The notes under the pieces are model-generated. The model made no database searches and was not told where the DNA came from. It saw nothing but the letters and a program-made list of their open reading frames with translations. A DNA stretch of 64,000 nucleotides from Phoenix dactylifera (taxonomy: Eukaryota; Streptophyta; Magnoliopsida; Arecales; Arecaceae): contig NC_052409.1 of assembly GCF_009389715.1 (NCBI RefSeq), positions 3,833,775 to 3,897,774 of the forward strand, read 5' to 3'. Shown piece by piece: positions 48,601 to 60,596 of this stretch. The number at the start of each line of letters is the position of its first letter. Position 1 is the first letter of the stretch. The translations under genes and the position numbers were made by a program.

Positions 48601-50930
48601 AATTCTCTATTATTTATTTATTTTTTTAACACTCATTTTCTAATTATCAGGTGGCTGCTGGCCATCAGCCGCCTAGTGTAAGCCCCACATATTAACATTT
48701 GGCAAAACATTCTGCTCTGTCCTTTTCTGGTGCCTTCTTAATAATATATTTATTCACATGGTCCTTCGAATAAGAGTTGTTTTGTTCTTGATTGTTTTAG
48801 GATGATAATTACACTTTGAGGATCTGTGAGAATGATCTGGAAGTGTTGGTTCTGGGTTAGGTTGTTGGCTTCTATCTACTTTGTCTTGATTGGGTTGCCA
48901 GGTCAAGTTTAACAAGAATTTGTTGATTGGGACTGGGATTAGGATAAAAGAAAATGATTAGAGGAAAAGTTGATTTAATCTTGTAAGATCCAAAATCGTC
49001 GGTTACTGATTAATATCGATCGGTGGTTGCTTTTGGGGTTTGGAGGAGCTAAGGAGCATGGTTATGACTTCAAGATGGATTGGTTTCATTGGCTTTTGGC
49101 TTAGTGGAAGAGATGTATTGTCATTTGGAGTACAAACTAATTCATTTAAACCTATAGTAATAATTGATCTATTTTTCTATGACATGTTTGATTCTGGAGC
49201 TCCTGAGTTGGTATCAACAAAACTAAAGAGCTTTCCAAGTGACTTTTTCCGGAGCTAAAGGTCTAATTCAACGCATAGAAATTCATTGTTTGAAACGACA
49301 AGGTTCATTGAATGAGAAGAGACAGGAGGGTTAGGGATTGAAAAGAAGGAAGTGTATCTTTGGGCTAATTGGTATTACTCATATAAAGTAGCACATACGG
49401 TGTTGTTTGGGATCAAGGACCTTGAGTAATTTGCATTGTAATAGATGTATAGCTCTTGCTTTATCAGTGTAAACCTGCTTCATGCATCAGATAATTAATA
49501 AGCTCATAGGGTGTTGTTTGGGATCAAGGACCTTGAGTAATTTGCATTGTAATAGATGTATAGCTCTTGCTTTATCAGTGTAAACCATCTGCTTCATGCA
49601 TCAGATAATTAATAAGCTTCTTTCCCACTCATGGCCCCTCAAAGATGTCACTTGTTATCATTAGTTGTTAGATTATCCAGTTGACCAGACCACCTAGCAA
49701 ACCAAAATGTCACATGCCACCTGCATGGTGAGCTAGTCTCTCTTCTCCATACATTGTTTAGCATGCAGCTCATTTCTGCATTCTTCGGCTTAACTTTCAT
49801 TAAAGTTGGTTACTGTTGTTCCTTATAAAAAAATGTTCTATGCTTACCTTTTGCGTCATGTTAAAGGGAAAGCTAGATAGTCTTCCTCTCCAATAAAAGG
49901 TTCATTATTGTGCAGAAATTGACTCTACTGCACACTTTCTTCTGCTTTGTGGAATCTCTTGAACTTCTGTGTCACATTTCTTGCAATTATTTCTTTAGTT
50001 GCCAGAACCTAGAGCGGGTGTAGGTGTAGGTGCGGAGAAGTGGATATTTAGAAACACTTTTAGTAAGGAAGCGCTTAGAAAGTGGGTGCAGGTTTGAGAT
50101 TCTAAGAAGATTTCGAAGTAGGTGCATTACTCTAGGTAGAAGATTCTGGCTGCTAAGATTGTTACTATTCTATTGGATTCGAATGCTAGCATATAGCTAT
50201 TAGTTTTGTTCCCATGAATGAGCCAAAATTAGTTCGTATATCCTTTAGTCAACCAATTCAAGTCTGGAACTCTGTCAGTTACTTATAACTAGTCCACTAA
50301 GAAGCTCAGTAGATTCTTCACAAATTCCATATCATGACATGCTTTTAATATCTATTAAGGAACACTCAGTACATGTTATGTCATAAGTTTGGTAGGTTGT
50401 TAATGCTATAGATTGTATCCTGGATTGTGTCTAAACACACACAGAGTACATAATATATGAGTGTGTTTTGTCGTACCCTCTTGTGGAAAGAATGCATTGC
50501 CAAAAGCTTAAAGTACTTGTTATATTTGCGAAATGTATTATGATTTCTTCTTTTTCCACTTATGGAGCTAGTGTTGCATTGTTATTCTTACATATATTTA
50601 TAGTTGCAGACCCCTATCTGGTGGACTCAAAATCAGATTGTCAAATTTCCTGCTTTTAGTTATAAGCTAGTAACTTCTTTTGAATAATCCTAAATATTTC
50701 TAGCTTTATTCATGCTGACAGAAACCTAGATGATTTTAAGCTATAGATTGGAGAACCTGTCATATGCAAACAAGTATGATTCCATGTCATGTTATAAGCA
50801 TCTTTTCAAATCCTACTTGGTCCTCGAAATTCATCACTCCTTCAACACCACTAATGGAACTACTAAAATTATAATAAAAGATTTATGGGACAATGATAGA
50901 TGGTACAAGTCTTGCTTGATTAGGCTATTT

Positions 50931-50971
<41 letters not shown>

Positions 50972-52392
50972 TGGCAACATGCATAACCTTACAATGCTTG
51001 CCTTTCTCTTAAATTGGGGATGTTTAATTTTACCAAGCATAATCATCAACAGCTTAGTATTTTGATGGCTGTCAAAGTGCACAATCAACAAGCAAAGCTG
51101 TTGAAAATTGATATGTTTATGATCACTGAGACATGCAAAATATAGGTCTTATGGTTGCATTGGTTCTACCATTTGTGGTACTAAGAAACTGTAAACATTC
51201 AGGACAAGGCGATCTTTGTTGCTAGATGGTACCGACCAGGGCTATGTCAGATTTCCTTTATTTTTCGATGAGCAGTCCCAAACGAATTGAAGATTTGTTT
51301 GTTTGTTACATCAAATTGATTAGGGTTATATATGTTCTGGACTTTCTAATAGTAGTGGGCACACTGCTATTTTTCCATCAGTTATGTTCTTGAAGTTTTG
51401 AGAGTATTATATTCCTGAAGGCTGTTAACAATACAGTTGGAGGATGAAATATTAGGTATGCTTATTATGTTAATGTTAATTGCATTATAAGCTTGGTAGT
51501 ATCCAGTGGACGGTCTTTATCAATCTCTTAGAAATGTAAAATCTCTTCTTTATGTTTATGAATGTTATGAAGATTTTTCTTTGCTCATGTTTGTCAGTAA
51601 ATTAGGAAAAACATTCAACTGTGAGGATACACAAGTGAAAAAAATTCTAATTCTATATAAAACAAATCCACCTAAGTTCAAGGTATTTTCTCTAAAGTAT
51701 CGAGACCAAGAACTTGTTCATGATGATTTTAGATTTTTATCACTTTTCTGTGCAGTATTTTTTAAGAAATTCTTAATGGACACATTATCTGAATGTGTTC
51801 AATATCAGTTTGCATTTTAGAAAGGTTGGTCTATGCATGAGCATTTGTCTTCTGTTTAGGCTATAAAAATTAGCGAAACCTCTTACATACTCTGACTTAT
51901 ATTTGGCTTTTTACCCCTATAGACTGTCGATATTCAACTTGGGATCGCGATGGATAGTCCCAAGGCCACACTAGCTGTGAAACGAAGGTTGGCGTGTGAA
52001 ATGGTCAAGTGCTGGCATCAGGTATAGTAACATTTGACAACACGGGGCCACCTACAACTTTTATCCTTTCTACCTTTCTGCAAGTTCACTAGTGTTGATG
52101 GATTACTCTTTCTCTCTCACTCATGCTTATTAGAACCAGACTCGATAATGGCTCGGCCAAGAGATTGGGTCACTGGTTCAACCAGTCGGACCAAAGACAT
52201 TAAAAATGTGTAAAATTTAATTTTTTAAAATAACTTCTTTGATAAGTATTAATACATTAGTGGCCAGTGGGGTTTGGGGATGGGATTGGGAAATCTGATG
52301 GGGGCCATAGGGGGAGGTGGGAGGGACTGCGGCCAAGTTGGAAGGGCTGCAGTTGGATGTGGGGGAGGGGGAGGGAGCTAGGGACGGATTTC

Positions 52393-52424
<32 letters not shown>

Positions 52425-55400
52425 GGGGGGGGGGGGTTGGGGGAGGGACGGGGGCCAAATTGGAGGGGGATGTGGTTGCATTTGGGGAGGGGGAGGAGTT
52501 AGGGCCAGATTGCTTGAGGCAAGGTTGGCAATTGGGCTGCAGGCAGATGAGAAAGAGACAGAGGAAGCCGGACAGAACTGGGGGAGGTGCTGCATCTGGT
52601 TTGGACTTTGGAGGTGGGTCTAGGAATGGAGCAAAGGGAAGAGAGATGTACAATTTATTTGTATGTCTTCTAATTTTAAATAATAAACGTTTGAAATAGT
52701 TCCAATATTAATTTATAATGATTCTTTTGTAAATACTAATAATTCATGTATGTCAAGTTTTAAAAAACAAAGGGCAGCTGATGGGAGCTAAGGATGGTAC
52801 CTGCAAGAGGCATGTAGGTTTGTGCAGTAGGAGTGGGGTTGGTTTAGGGTAGGTGGGGTTGGGGGTGTGATTGGGGCTAGTGGCTCCGGGGCATGGGGAG
52901 AGGAGAGAGGCTGGGCTTATGGAGCTGGCTGAGGATGGTGCATGAGGGTAAGGGAGCGAGAAAATACTTGAGGCTGAGCCAAAGGGGGGCAGAAAGGAGG
53001 CAGCTGGCATCTTCGTCCATCTCGGTGCTGGCATGGTCATCTGTGCGCACGTCAGATGAGGATAAGGGTTAATGTTAGGATCAAGATTCAGTCTTGGAGT
53101 TATCTAAGACAATAGTCATAGATTCAGTAGTTACATTTCGTCAAGAGTAAGATATCCACTGCAAAACCAGGTGGAGAGTGATAAGTGATATGACTTTCTA
53201 GTATCCCTTGCTGTCATTCTTTTCTGATTTTCATCTTTGCCATTTTCGTTGGGTTTACACTTGTCTTCTTATTTATAAATTTAATTAGTAGTTTTTATTT
53301 TGTTATGTTAATGATGTTAGACGTGCAGCATCAGCTATCCCTTTCCGCATGAAGAAATTACTCTATTCCAAATTTCCTGTCATCTGCAAGAAGTTGGCAT
53401 GCACAAAGCTTGCATCTGCTTCTAAATTTTCTTTCTTAAACTTGAATATAATGCTTGCTTCATGCTTTATCTAGCAAGATTTTCTTCCCATTTTTATATT
53501 TCGATCGTCATGTGTATATTGTTTATTTCCGTATGGACTTCAACCTTTTTCACATGCACAGGGCTATAAGATGTTTAGGTTTTTCTATATAGCGTAAATA
53601 AAATTGTGCTACTACGTATCTGTCCTCCATGAACTGCATTTTCTTGGCTTCAATGTCATCTGTATCTTACAGTTTTTAACCTATCATCAGTTTGCTAACA
53701 AGTGATATCATAGTTGGGTATACCTAAATTTTGTTTAAATGCCATATTAATGTAAATATGTTATTCATAAGAAGCTACAAAATGATTTGTACTGAAGTAT
53801 TTCAGTCTAAACAGGCCCACAACAGCATTACACAGGTTCCTTTAACTGATGGTTGGGGGCGGAAGCATCGTCTGTTTATTAAGTGGAAATATGCTGAAGC
53901 CAAGGTAATTAATTGTTCTTTGTTTTGTTTTCATGATTCCCAGAGTTATTTATTGATAATCAGATGTTGAAGTGTGTGGCTAAAAATAGATATTCATGTG
54001 ACATTTTTTTGTTTGTGTCCGAATACTCCTGCTACAGTTTATTGCTGACATGAGTGACAAGCTTAAGATAATGATATGTTGGTTCAAATAGTTGATGCTG
54101 TGAGGATATTATGCTATATTTATTCATACACTAAAGTTTGGAACAAAAATTTCTTGATCAATGGGAAATGCATTGGAAGTAGGGACAATACAATTCTCTT
54201 GAAACTATTTTGGAGAAGTTCGGCTTTGATAGCAAGTAATGATGATGGACAAGCTATTTGCTTGTTGATTATGTTGAAATATCTGAACAAGAAAGAGAAG
54301 ACTAATAGATATTGTAAGGGAAAAAAAATGACACATGATATCCTTCCAAGTGCGCTACCTTGCTTCCAGCACAGATTCAGGAATTCCTTTCTTTTTCCTT
54401 TTGGTTTCTAGAACTGATGTAGTATCTGATAGTTACCTGCCTTCTTTCTAACAGATCTTTCTTTCAGAAAATATATTTAAAAATCTTTCGCCTCATCACC
54501 AGGCTGCTGCATATTACTTCCATGGGCTTATCCTTGATGAAGGGAATACAGAGAAGTCCCATGGGATGGCTATAGCTGCTCTGCAAGCAGCAGAAGAGTT
54601 CCTCAAAGAAAGCAAAAGGTCTTGTGAAGTCTTCAATGCAATGCCTCCTACATCAAGGTAATTGCTAGCCTTCCTCTTTCATTTGGTTTTTGATGGATCA
54701 ATGTCATTTTGTTTTTGCTATTTTTGATGTAACATATTTAGCCATTTCTTTTCTTTCATTCTTTCTTCTTCTTCTTTTGTGTGTGTGTGTGTGTGTATGC
54801 TGGGGGTGCATGGAATCACATTGACTATATTTATTGTAAGTGCTCCTGACATGAAGTTATAGGTACATAAGGTGCCTCCATGACAGATGGTGCAGTTGGT
54901 CATGTAGTTGCATTTTCATCATGATCACTTGTTAGACTAGACTAGAAGGCAATTGTAACTGTTGGTCAATATTGATAGTATGGATTCATCATTTAGAATT
55001 ATTGAATTATATTATATCTCACATTTGTAACTGTTGGTTCTATATAGGAATCCCCCTCTCTGGGGATCTGCAAGGTATCTTTCTGAGAAGATCCCCAAAG
55101 ATGCATCCAGCAAGGTTTGCATCAATCAGGACCTCTACAATGATGAAGGGTAAGTTTGCAGTTCAACTTTTGATGTTTGATCTAGTTCTCTCCTAAAGCC
55201 GACTGACGATCATTACAATCATTTCAGCGTACACTTTGAAACCCAGACAATGTTTTGTATATGAGTCGATTCCTTGGTTAATACTATCACAGTTCACTAA
55301 GCTCCTAGTTTCATAAATGCAAATTTGCAGATGTGATGTATGTATGTGCCCTCAACCTCTTTCCATTTTTGGACTAGCTAGTTCCAGAACCAAGGTTCGC

Positions 55401-56273
55401 TATCTCGGTACTAGACTCCATATCGGTGCCACACTAGCACAGTATCGTTACGGTACGGTACGGTATGGAATTTTTTGTGGCGTACGGAATATCGGTACGC
55501 CATCCGTACCGGATGCCGGTACTGCACTGGTATGGTACAGTATGCTCTGTACAGTTCGGTTTGGGCCGGTACAATGTACTTTGCCTAGAACCATTTATCT
55601 AGTTTATGACATTTTCTTAAAATCACATTTAGGACATTGTTCGTCCATAATATCATATTTCTCTTGGGAACTCATACGCTTTCAAAGATGCATTCTGTTG
55701 GGACCTCTAATAGTCATTCAAATGTGATGTGTCACTAGATGTAAACTTGAGAAAGATGAAATCTGGTAGACGTGCATGAGGAAACGGTTAGCCTTCTTGC
55801 ATTGATAGATATAAAAGCACGTGAACTTGAACATGCACCCTGCATTGTGGTTGCTAAATTACTAGTTTTAGTGATATTAAGTTCTAGTGTTATCTTGTAT
55901 ATGCAAATGCTGAACTTGGCAATTCGTAGTGGCAAAAAACTTCTGTAAGGACGTGGCCTATAACATATTTACATCTTTCTCCCCACTTGGCCATTGGTAC
56001 TGCCAAAAACTTCTGCTGAACTAAAATATTTTAATATTGCATATAACATATTTATATCTTTTTCTCAATGTTTGGGAGTGGCACAATCTATAAATTGGCT
56101 CGTGACTTATCAGTGGAAGATTACTGATCATTGCAAACAGGCTGCTGAAACCTGATCATCTTGGTGGCATTTGCAGGGTCCTTGAAACAGCACCGACATT
56201 GCCAGATTTTGCAGTGGCTCTTAAACCTGATGATTATGAACTTCCTCCATTGGATCCCTCATGGAATGAATAA
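45631..56273 (+). CDS. BRO1-domain-containing protein with N-terminal lipidation motif
   Basis: Twelve coding exons join in frame: 45631-45883, 45977-46051, 46173-46231, 46324-46459, 47151-47247, 47414-47480, 48651-48677, 51923-52021, 53815-53904, 54503-54657, 55048-55149 and 56177-56273, giving 418 residues. The protein matches plant endosomal-targeting BRO1-like proteins, related to the Bro1/Alix domain that binds ESCRT-III. Recognisable blocks are NAWYEVLSVLHLMAML, SIDIFLKAAGYLDCAI, LAEGVLRALCMQALGQ, AVKRRLACEMVKCW, KHRLFIKWKYAEAKAAAYY, HGMAIAALQAAEEFLKES and NPPLWGSARYLSEKIPKD. It starts MGCLAS, a combined N-myristoylation (Gly2) and palmitoylation (Cys3) signature, so membrane attachment is expected. 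The 27-nt seventh exon may be optional. Introns hold an Au SINE, a 111-bp tandem duplication and a G-rich block. The stop codon overlaps an AATAAA hexamer. Confidence 0.9.
46873..47068 (+). mobile_element. Au-type SINE in an intron of the BRO1 gene, 12-bp target-site duplication
   Basis: The segment carries a tRNA-like promoter: CCTTGGCACAACATTAAGG (box A region) and GGGTTCAAAACAC (box B). The typical Au-SINE body follows, with GGGGATAAGGCTGCATACAT, TTTGACCCTTCC, AGCGGCAGGAGCCTCATGCA and a T-run end (47050-47055). ATAATTTTATAT flanks it at 46873-46884 and 47057-47068. It lies in the sense orientation in the intron 46460-47150, well away from the splice sites. Confidence 0.88.
49399..49616 (+). 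repeat. Tandem duplication, about 111-bp period, in a BRO1-gene intron
   Basis: Two nearly identical units start GGTGTTGTTTGGGATCAAGG at 49399 and 49510. Both end with CTTCATGCATCAGATAATTA. The few differences are a short insertion (CAT) in the second unit and changes at the edges. It lies inside the 3.2-kb intron 48678-51922. Confidence 0.85.
50935..50969. repeat. (AT)n microsatellite
   Basis: About 17 uninterrupted AT units inside a BRO1-gene intron. Likely length-polymorphic. Confidence 0.95.
52262..52640 (+). repeat. G-rich degenerate repeat block with (TG)n(AG)n in a BRO1-gene intron
   Basis: Two or more degenerate units share the order GGGGGCCA, AAGTTGGA/AAATTGGA, GTTGGATGTGG/TGTGGTTGCATTTGG, GGGGGAGGGGGAGG and TAGGG. 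Between them lies (TG)9 at 52393-52410, (AG)n at 52411-52424 and a run of 13 G at 52424-52436. The minus strand looks proline-rich in several frames only because of this composition. A second G-rich patch lies at 52785-53040. Confidence 0.7.
54779..54796. repeat. (GT)n microsatellite
   Basis: About nine GT units in the intron 54658-55047 of the BRO1 gene. Confidence 0.9.
55380..55585. repeat. CGGTACGG/CCGGTACC-rich dispersed repeat in a BRO1-gene intron
   Basis: Dense CGGTAC, GGTACGG and CCGGTA words, several of them partly palindromic, set this block apart from the AT-rich intron around it. Similar words fill the first 480 bases of the window. Class and ends are unresolved. Confidence 0.45.
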
Positions 56274-56443
56274 AATGATCATCAATAGAAAGCCCAGATC
56301 CTATGGAGCTGTCCCATTGGAAAAGTGCCAGTTGACCTGCAACATCTTGGCGTGCCTCCTCATCAGGGAGGGCCATTTTCTGTCAGCAACAATGTGTGGT
56401 ACATTAATTCAGATTCTAATTTCTTTTGTCTTTTGTTCTCCAT

Positions 56444-56465
56444 CCCCCCCCCCCCCCCCCCCCCC
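56444..56465 (+). repeat. Run of 22 C downstream of the BRO1 stop
   Basis: An uninterrupted poly(C) tract followed by (TC)n. It lies about 170 bases after the stop codon and is probably in the 3' UTR. Confidence 0.9.
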
Positions 56466-57780
56466 TTCTCTCTCTCTCTCTCTCCCTCCCCCCAAAGAGA
56501 AGTCTTCCCATAGCTTGCTTGTTTACGGGACGGTGTTGTGTACAAGTGTTTTATAGTGCATGTAAATGTAAATTATGGGAAAAAAGAAAAGGATATTTCT
56601 CTGGTTAACTGACCAGTGGATTTATGCATGCGATATCATCTTGAAAGTGATTGATCTGATTAATGATGATATGCATGCAAAGACTACCACCAAGATTGGG
56701 TCGCAAACTGTGGACTTGTAATTCATTGTACTCTATCCTACATAGATCTGGAAAAGGATTGGCTACAAGTTTTCTAGCTTCTGTTTCTTTGTTGTCCTTT
56801 TTCTTTTTTGTTGCAGTAAAGTTCTTTGAGAGATGCTCTATAAAATGGATGGATCCAATGCAAGTGAAATATCACTCATCAAGCTCTTGCCTTCATTTGA
56901 AGATCTTTCGACAAAAGTATTTGTGGAAACAGACAGCAGACACACACAAGAAGGCTGATCGAGTTGCAAATGCCGTGGCTCATATGGAGAAAATAGTGAG
57001 GAGTGTGGTCCCAAAAATTGTAGGTATTTGGATGTTGATGTTATTCTTCTATCATATTATTACATTTTTGAATGAGATTGAACAAACCATTTTCAGGTAA
57101 ATTTCTTCATACTTCTTATGCCCTTTTCTTCATACATTCTTATGATCATTTTCTTGTATATATACTCTGGTATTATTTCATTTATATATCGCTAAGAATA
57201 TCATTATTGATGTCTAAGACCAATGAAGGGAGTCAAAAAACAGAACTTGATATTTTAATATCCACTGCAAAGCAGATCCGTGATAACTTAGTATAAAATA
57301 CAGCCAAACTGGCACTTGCTTATGGATTTTCGTGTTTTCTTGGTGTAGCATTGTTGGATCGGGTCGGTGTTTCCTTTCTGTATTCCTTATTACGTTTCGC
57401 AAAATTGTTTGGACTGCTGGAAGCATGTAATTACTTAAATCATGGACGTTATACCCTCATCCCTCCATCCACGCAAAGCCCATGACAAATTTTTCTTTCT
57501 TATTCATGGTTTTAACAAAAAAATTATTACACTGGATATAGCTCTGTCACTTAAAAACAACATTATCTAATAAATACTGGAACTGAATTTTGAATCAATT
57601 AACTAGTATATTCTAAGTAAATCAATACAAACTTAGCTGTATGAGAGGTGGCGGTTGCACGACTACAGAAGACCTCCGTATCTCCTGTGAAAAGAGAAGG
57701 AAGAAACAAGTAGAGGAAGAAACAACATCTCAAGACTTCTATATGAAAACAAGCACCTCCGAAGTTAAGAACCGAGAGAA
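56466..57780. other. 3' region of the BRO1 gene and short intergenic DNA
   Basis: Contains the remaining 3' flank of the BRO1 gene and, at its right end, the 3' flank of the minus-strand NHL gene. The frame 56663-57100 (145 codons) has no recognisable domain and is not called. Confidence 0.35.
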
Positions 57781-57790
57781 GAAAATGAAA

Positions 57791-58528
57791 TCAGTGCTTC
57801 AACTTAAACTTGCAGCTGCTTGATTTGATGCTAATCTGATTGCTGGCACTCAAACTATTCACCACCAGATTGCACCTGACTCCGAAGGTCACCTTCCAGA
57901 GCTTCAGTCTCCCAAACTTCACCCTCACCGGCACATCGCCTTTAAAGAGCAGCGGTATCGTCCCGGTCTGCTGCTGCCGCTGCAACTCGGTGAGGAGCCC
58001 GCTCCCCAGCTGGGTCTCGCCGGTCATTATGATGCTTAGCACAGTCGTGCTCCGGTGGCCCTGGTAGAACTCCGGGAAGCTCCCGTTGCACAGGCTGCTA
58101 TCGGTGTACCGCACGCTCAGATAGCTTCCTTCCTCATAGTAGATGCCAATCTTCTTGTTAGGATTCCTTGCAGTGACCGTCACGTTGAAGCTGGCCCTGA
58201 CTGTCATGCTGCTGTCCACATCAAATGCCGAGATGCTGAGGCGGTCGACCGAGTACTTGGGTATCTTGGGGTCGAAGATGAGATATAGAATTCCAGCAGT
58301 GGCTCCAATAAGGATGATGAGTACGACAATGGTGAGGGTGGTGCAGCACAAACACTTGCAGCAGCTCCTCTTCTTCTTGGCTGGCTTTGCTTGGGCTACC
58401 GGGATGGTGCCTTGCAACGGACCGGCGACATCGTGCTCTTCGGATTGCGAGAAGTTGAGGGGCGCTCGTGGAGCTGACGGTGGTGGAGATTCGACGTCCA
58501 CCGGATGAATTCTCTGGTGACCAGCCAT
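57791..58528 (-). CDS. NHL6: NDR1/HIN1-like protein, LEA_2 family (NHL6-like)
   Basis: A single-exon membrane protein of 245 residues. Plant NHL proteins sit in the plasma membrane or ER and act in defence and abiotic stress signalling; NHL6 is tied to abscisic acid responses in Arabidopsis. The start is set at the second in-frame ATG (58526-58528) because family members begin with an HQRIHPVDVE-type sequence; the first ATG (58538-58540) would add four residues. Residues 1-50 are Pro-rich and cytosolic. KKKRSCCKCLCC (51-62) may be palmitoylated and precedes one membrane helix (about 63-86). The LEA_2 domain follows, with ARNPNKKIGIYYEEG (120-134), FYQGHRSTTVL (154-164) and potential N-glycosylation sites (FNVT, CNGS). 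The basic tail ends KFKLKH. No introns or frame breaks. Confidence 0.93.
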   Translation of the reverse strand: MAGHQRIHPVDVESPPPSAPRAPLNFSQSEEHDVAGPLQGTIPVAQAKPAKKKRSCCKCLCCTTLTIVVLIILIGATAGILYLIFDPKIPKYSVDRLSISAFDVDSSMTVRASFNVTVTARNPNKKIGIYYEEGSYLSVRYTDSSLCNGSFPEFYQGHRSTTVLSIIMTGETQLGSGLLTELQRQQQTGTIPLLFKGDVPVRVKFGRLKLWKVTFGVRCNLVVNSLSASNQISIKSSSCKFKLKH

Positions 58529-58630
58529 GACAAAAGCCAAATGAGTAATTGGCTACTGTTCTCCTACGCTCCGGTTCCGACTTGAAAGCCTCTTGGGGTA
58601 GGAGGCTCGCTCAAAGTCTCTTCTTGATGG

Positions 58631-58645
58631 GTTTATATGGATGGT
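58631..58645 (-). promoter_or_regulatory. Candidate TATA box of the NHL6-like gene
   Basis: Read on the minus strand, CCATATAAACCC lies about 105 bases upstream of the start codon, a usual distance for a TATA box with a short leader. It is based on a motif match only. Confidence 0.45.
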
Positions 58646-58659
58646 TGAAGTGCTTCGGA

Positions 58660-60590
58660 TTCTAGTTTTGTAGGCTTCCATGCTTGACTTTTTGTTTCTA
58701 ATTAGGTGTCGTGGTAAGCTGTGGGGTGGTAGAAAATTATTGAGGCTGGCTGGTCCCAACCTTCCAGCCACCTAATTGAATTCGGTGGCAACTGTTATTA
58801 GATGTTTTAGCTACAGGTTTGGTAGGAACATGCCGCGTGAATAGGATACATTATTCATCCGAGCCCAACATGCCAAATAAAGGGTAAATAAGTCATCTTG
58901 CTTGACCAACTAGCTTTCCCTTATATTATTATAGATCACAATAAGCACTTAATTTTCTTGGGAAATAGTGACGGTAATTTTATGGAAGAAATCCGGGAAC
59001 AGAATCTGCTATGGTAGTTGGAAATGTGTTTTGGCGATTAGTTTTGTCGGCAATGATCATGAGCGAGATCTATGCGACTTGCTTTAGCCTTGCTGATTTT
59101 GATTAAAATTAGCTTGCTTTAGTTGTTTGAATATGAGCCTCGTTAAATATCGTCACATGCTTGTAGGATTAAGTTTAAATAGCCCATCATTCTATACTAT
59201 TACTCTGGGATACTTTATCACGGGTCAAAATGGTAAAGGCATGACCAGGGATGCTTTTAGTCTGATAAATATAGTGCATATTGTAGGAAATGACACCTAA
59301 CTAGGAAGCACGGAATCCTTAGATAGAAAACGGATCCATGAAACTGGTGGATTATTTGTTAATCAATTCCACTTTTTTTATTAAAGCTTTGACCCAAGCT
59401 AGGAGTGGCTTGTTCATGAATATGACTTTGAGACGGGACATAATGTCTGCATTTGATAAAACTTCATGAATATGCTTTTAGTCTTCTGATCCCTGATCAA
59501 CATGAAAAATTTGTGGCCTACTTGGTCTTGAGAGGACTTTCTCAACAACGAATTTATGGTTTCTGAACTTGTCCGACCTATCTCCTCATTCCCACATGAG
59601 CCATTGAACCAACCACATGAGCCATTGACATCTCAAGTCACATTGATAATGGTGGCCCTTCTATAATCTAGTTCTTTTTTATATAATCTTAATGGAAGTT
59701 TTCACACATAAGAGCAAAACCTGCAGCTGCATACCTAACATTTTTATTTTTCTAATCTATGACGTTTGAATGAAGAATCTAATCAAAAGAAACCAAAATT
59801 TATCGGTCACACTCTATATTATGTTATACATTTCCCTTCTGCGTGATACTTATCTGAAAAAATGTTAATACATTCCAAGAGACTGCAGGCCAGAATAGTG
59901 ATCTACCATGGATCCCAAATGATGACACGTCTTATTACTATTTAATATCCTTCTACTATCATTTTAGCAGGAGAGAGATATCAATCCTGGCAGATACTAG
60001 AAAGAGACCAGTCAATTTTTGTTGGGTTTTCTTAAACAGTTTTTGGAGTATTGCAAAGTTCAATAGGCCATCATAGCTGAGTCCAAGCTTCTGGCTCTTC
60101 ATATAGACATTTCTTGGCAGATGAGGATAGCATAGCAAAACATGTTGCGATCGTATTAAAGTCGCAAACTTTTCTTTATATTGCAACTAAGATTCATTGC
60201 TGGAATTCTTAATCATTACATTAGTTTGTAGAGTTACAAGTTGAGTATGAATCTCACATGCAAAAAATTCTCACTTACTCAATTATAATCCACTGTATCT
60301 GCCCCCTAAAAGATGGCATGTGTATCAGGGGGAATGGCTTTCTCACATGACAAATGCATCGAAAAATAATGATTCAGTTTAGGATTTCATAGACAATGCA
60401 ACTTTTTAGCAAGAAGTGTTGTTGTTCTTTAAATTTCCTGCCAGGACTTTTCTTCCATTCTTCAAATGTAAATGCCAGGTTCCTCCTTATCACCGCACTT
60501 CCACTATGTCATACCTTCGACTGAAACTGGAACATAAATATGACAAACTGAAGTTCTTCAGAAATATTTTGAGGGAAACCAAGATAGCAC
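58660..60590. other. Intergenic DNA between the NHL6-like and methyltransferase genes
   Basis: Holds the distal promoter of the NHL6-like gene on the left and the 3' flank of the methyltransferase gene on the right. No other gene or element is recognised. Confidence 0.35.
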
Positions 60591-60596
60591 CCTTCT

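Noticed and set aside
52257-52653. Proline-rich minus-strand frames of 91-112 codons
   Set aside because: They are produced by the G-rich repeat block inside an intron; several frames are open at once, which is typical of composition bias.
55387-55727. Coding exon within the CGGTACGG block
   Set aside because: The open frame comes from the repeat's composition. The BRO1 exons on both sides (55048-55149 and 56177-56273) join in frame without it.
56663-57100. 145-codon plus-strand frame after the BRO1 gene
   Set aside because: It has no recognisable domain and probably lies in 3' flanking sequence.
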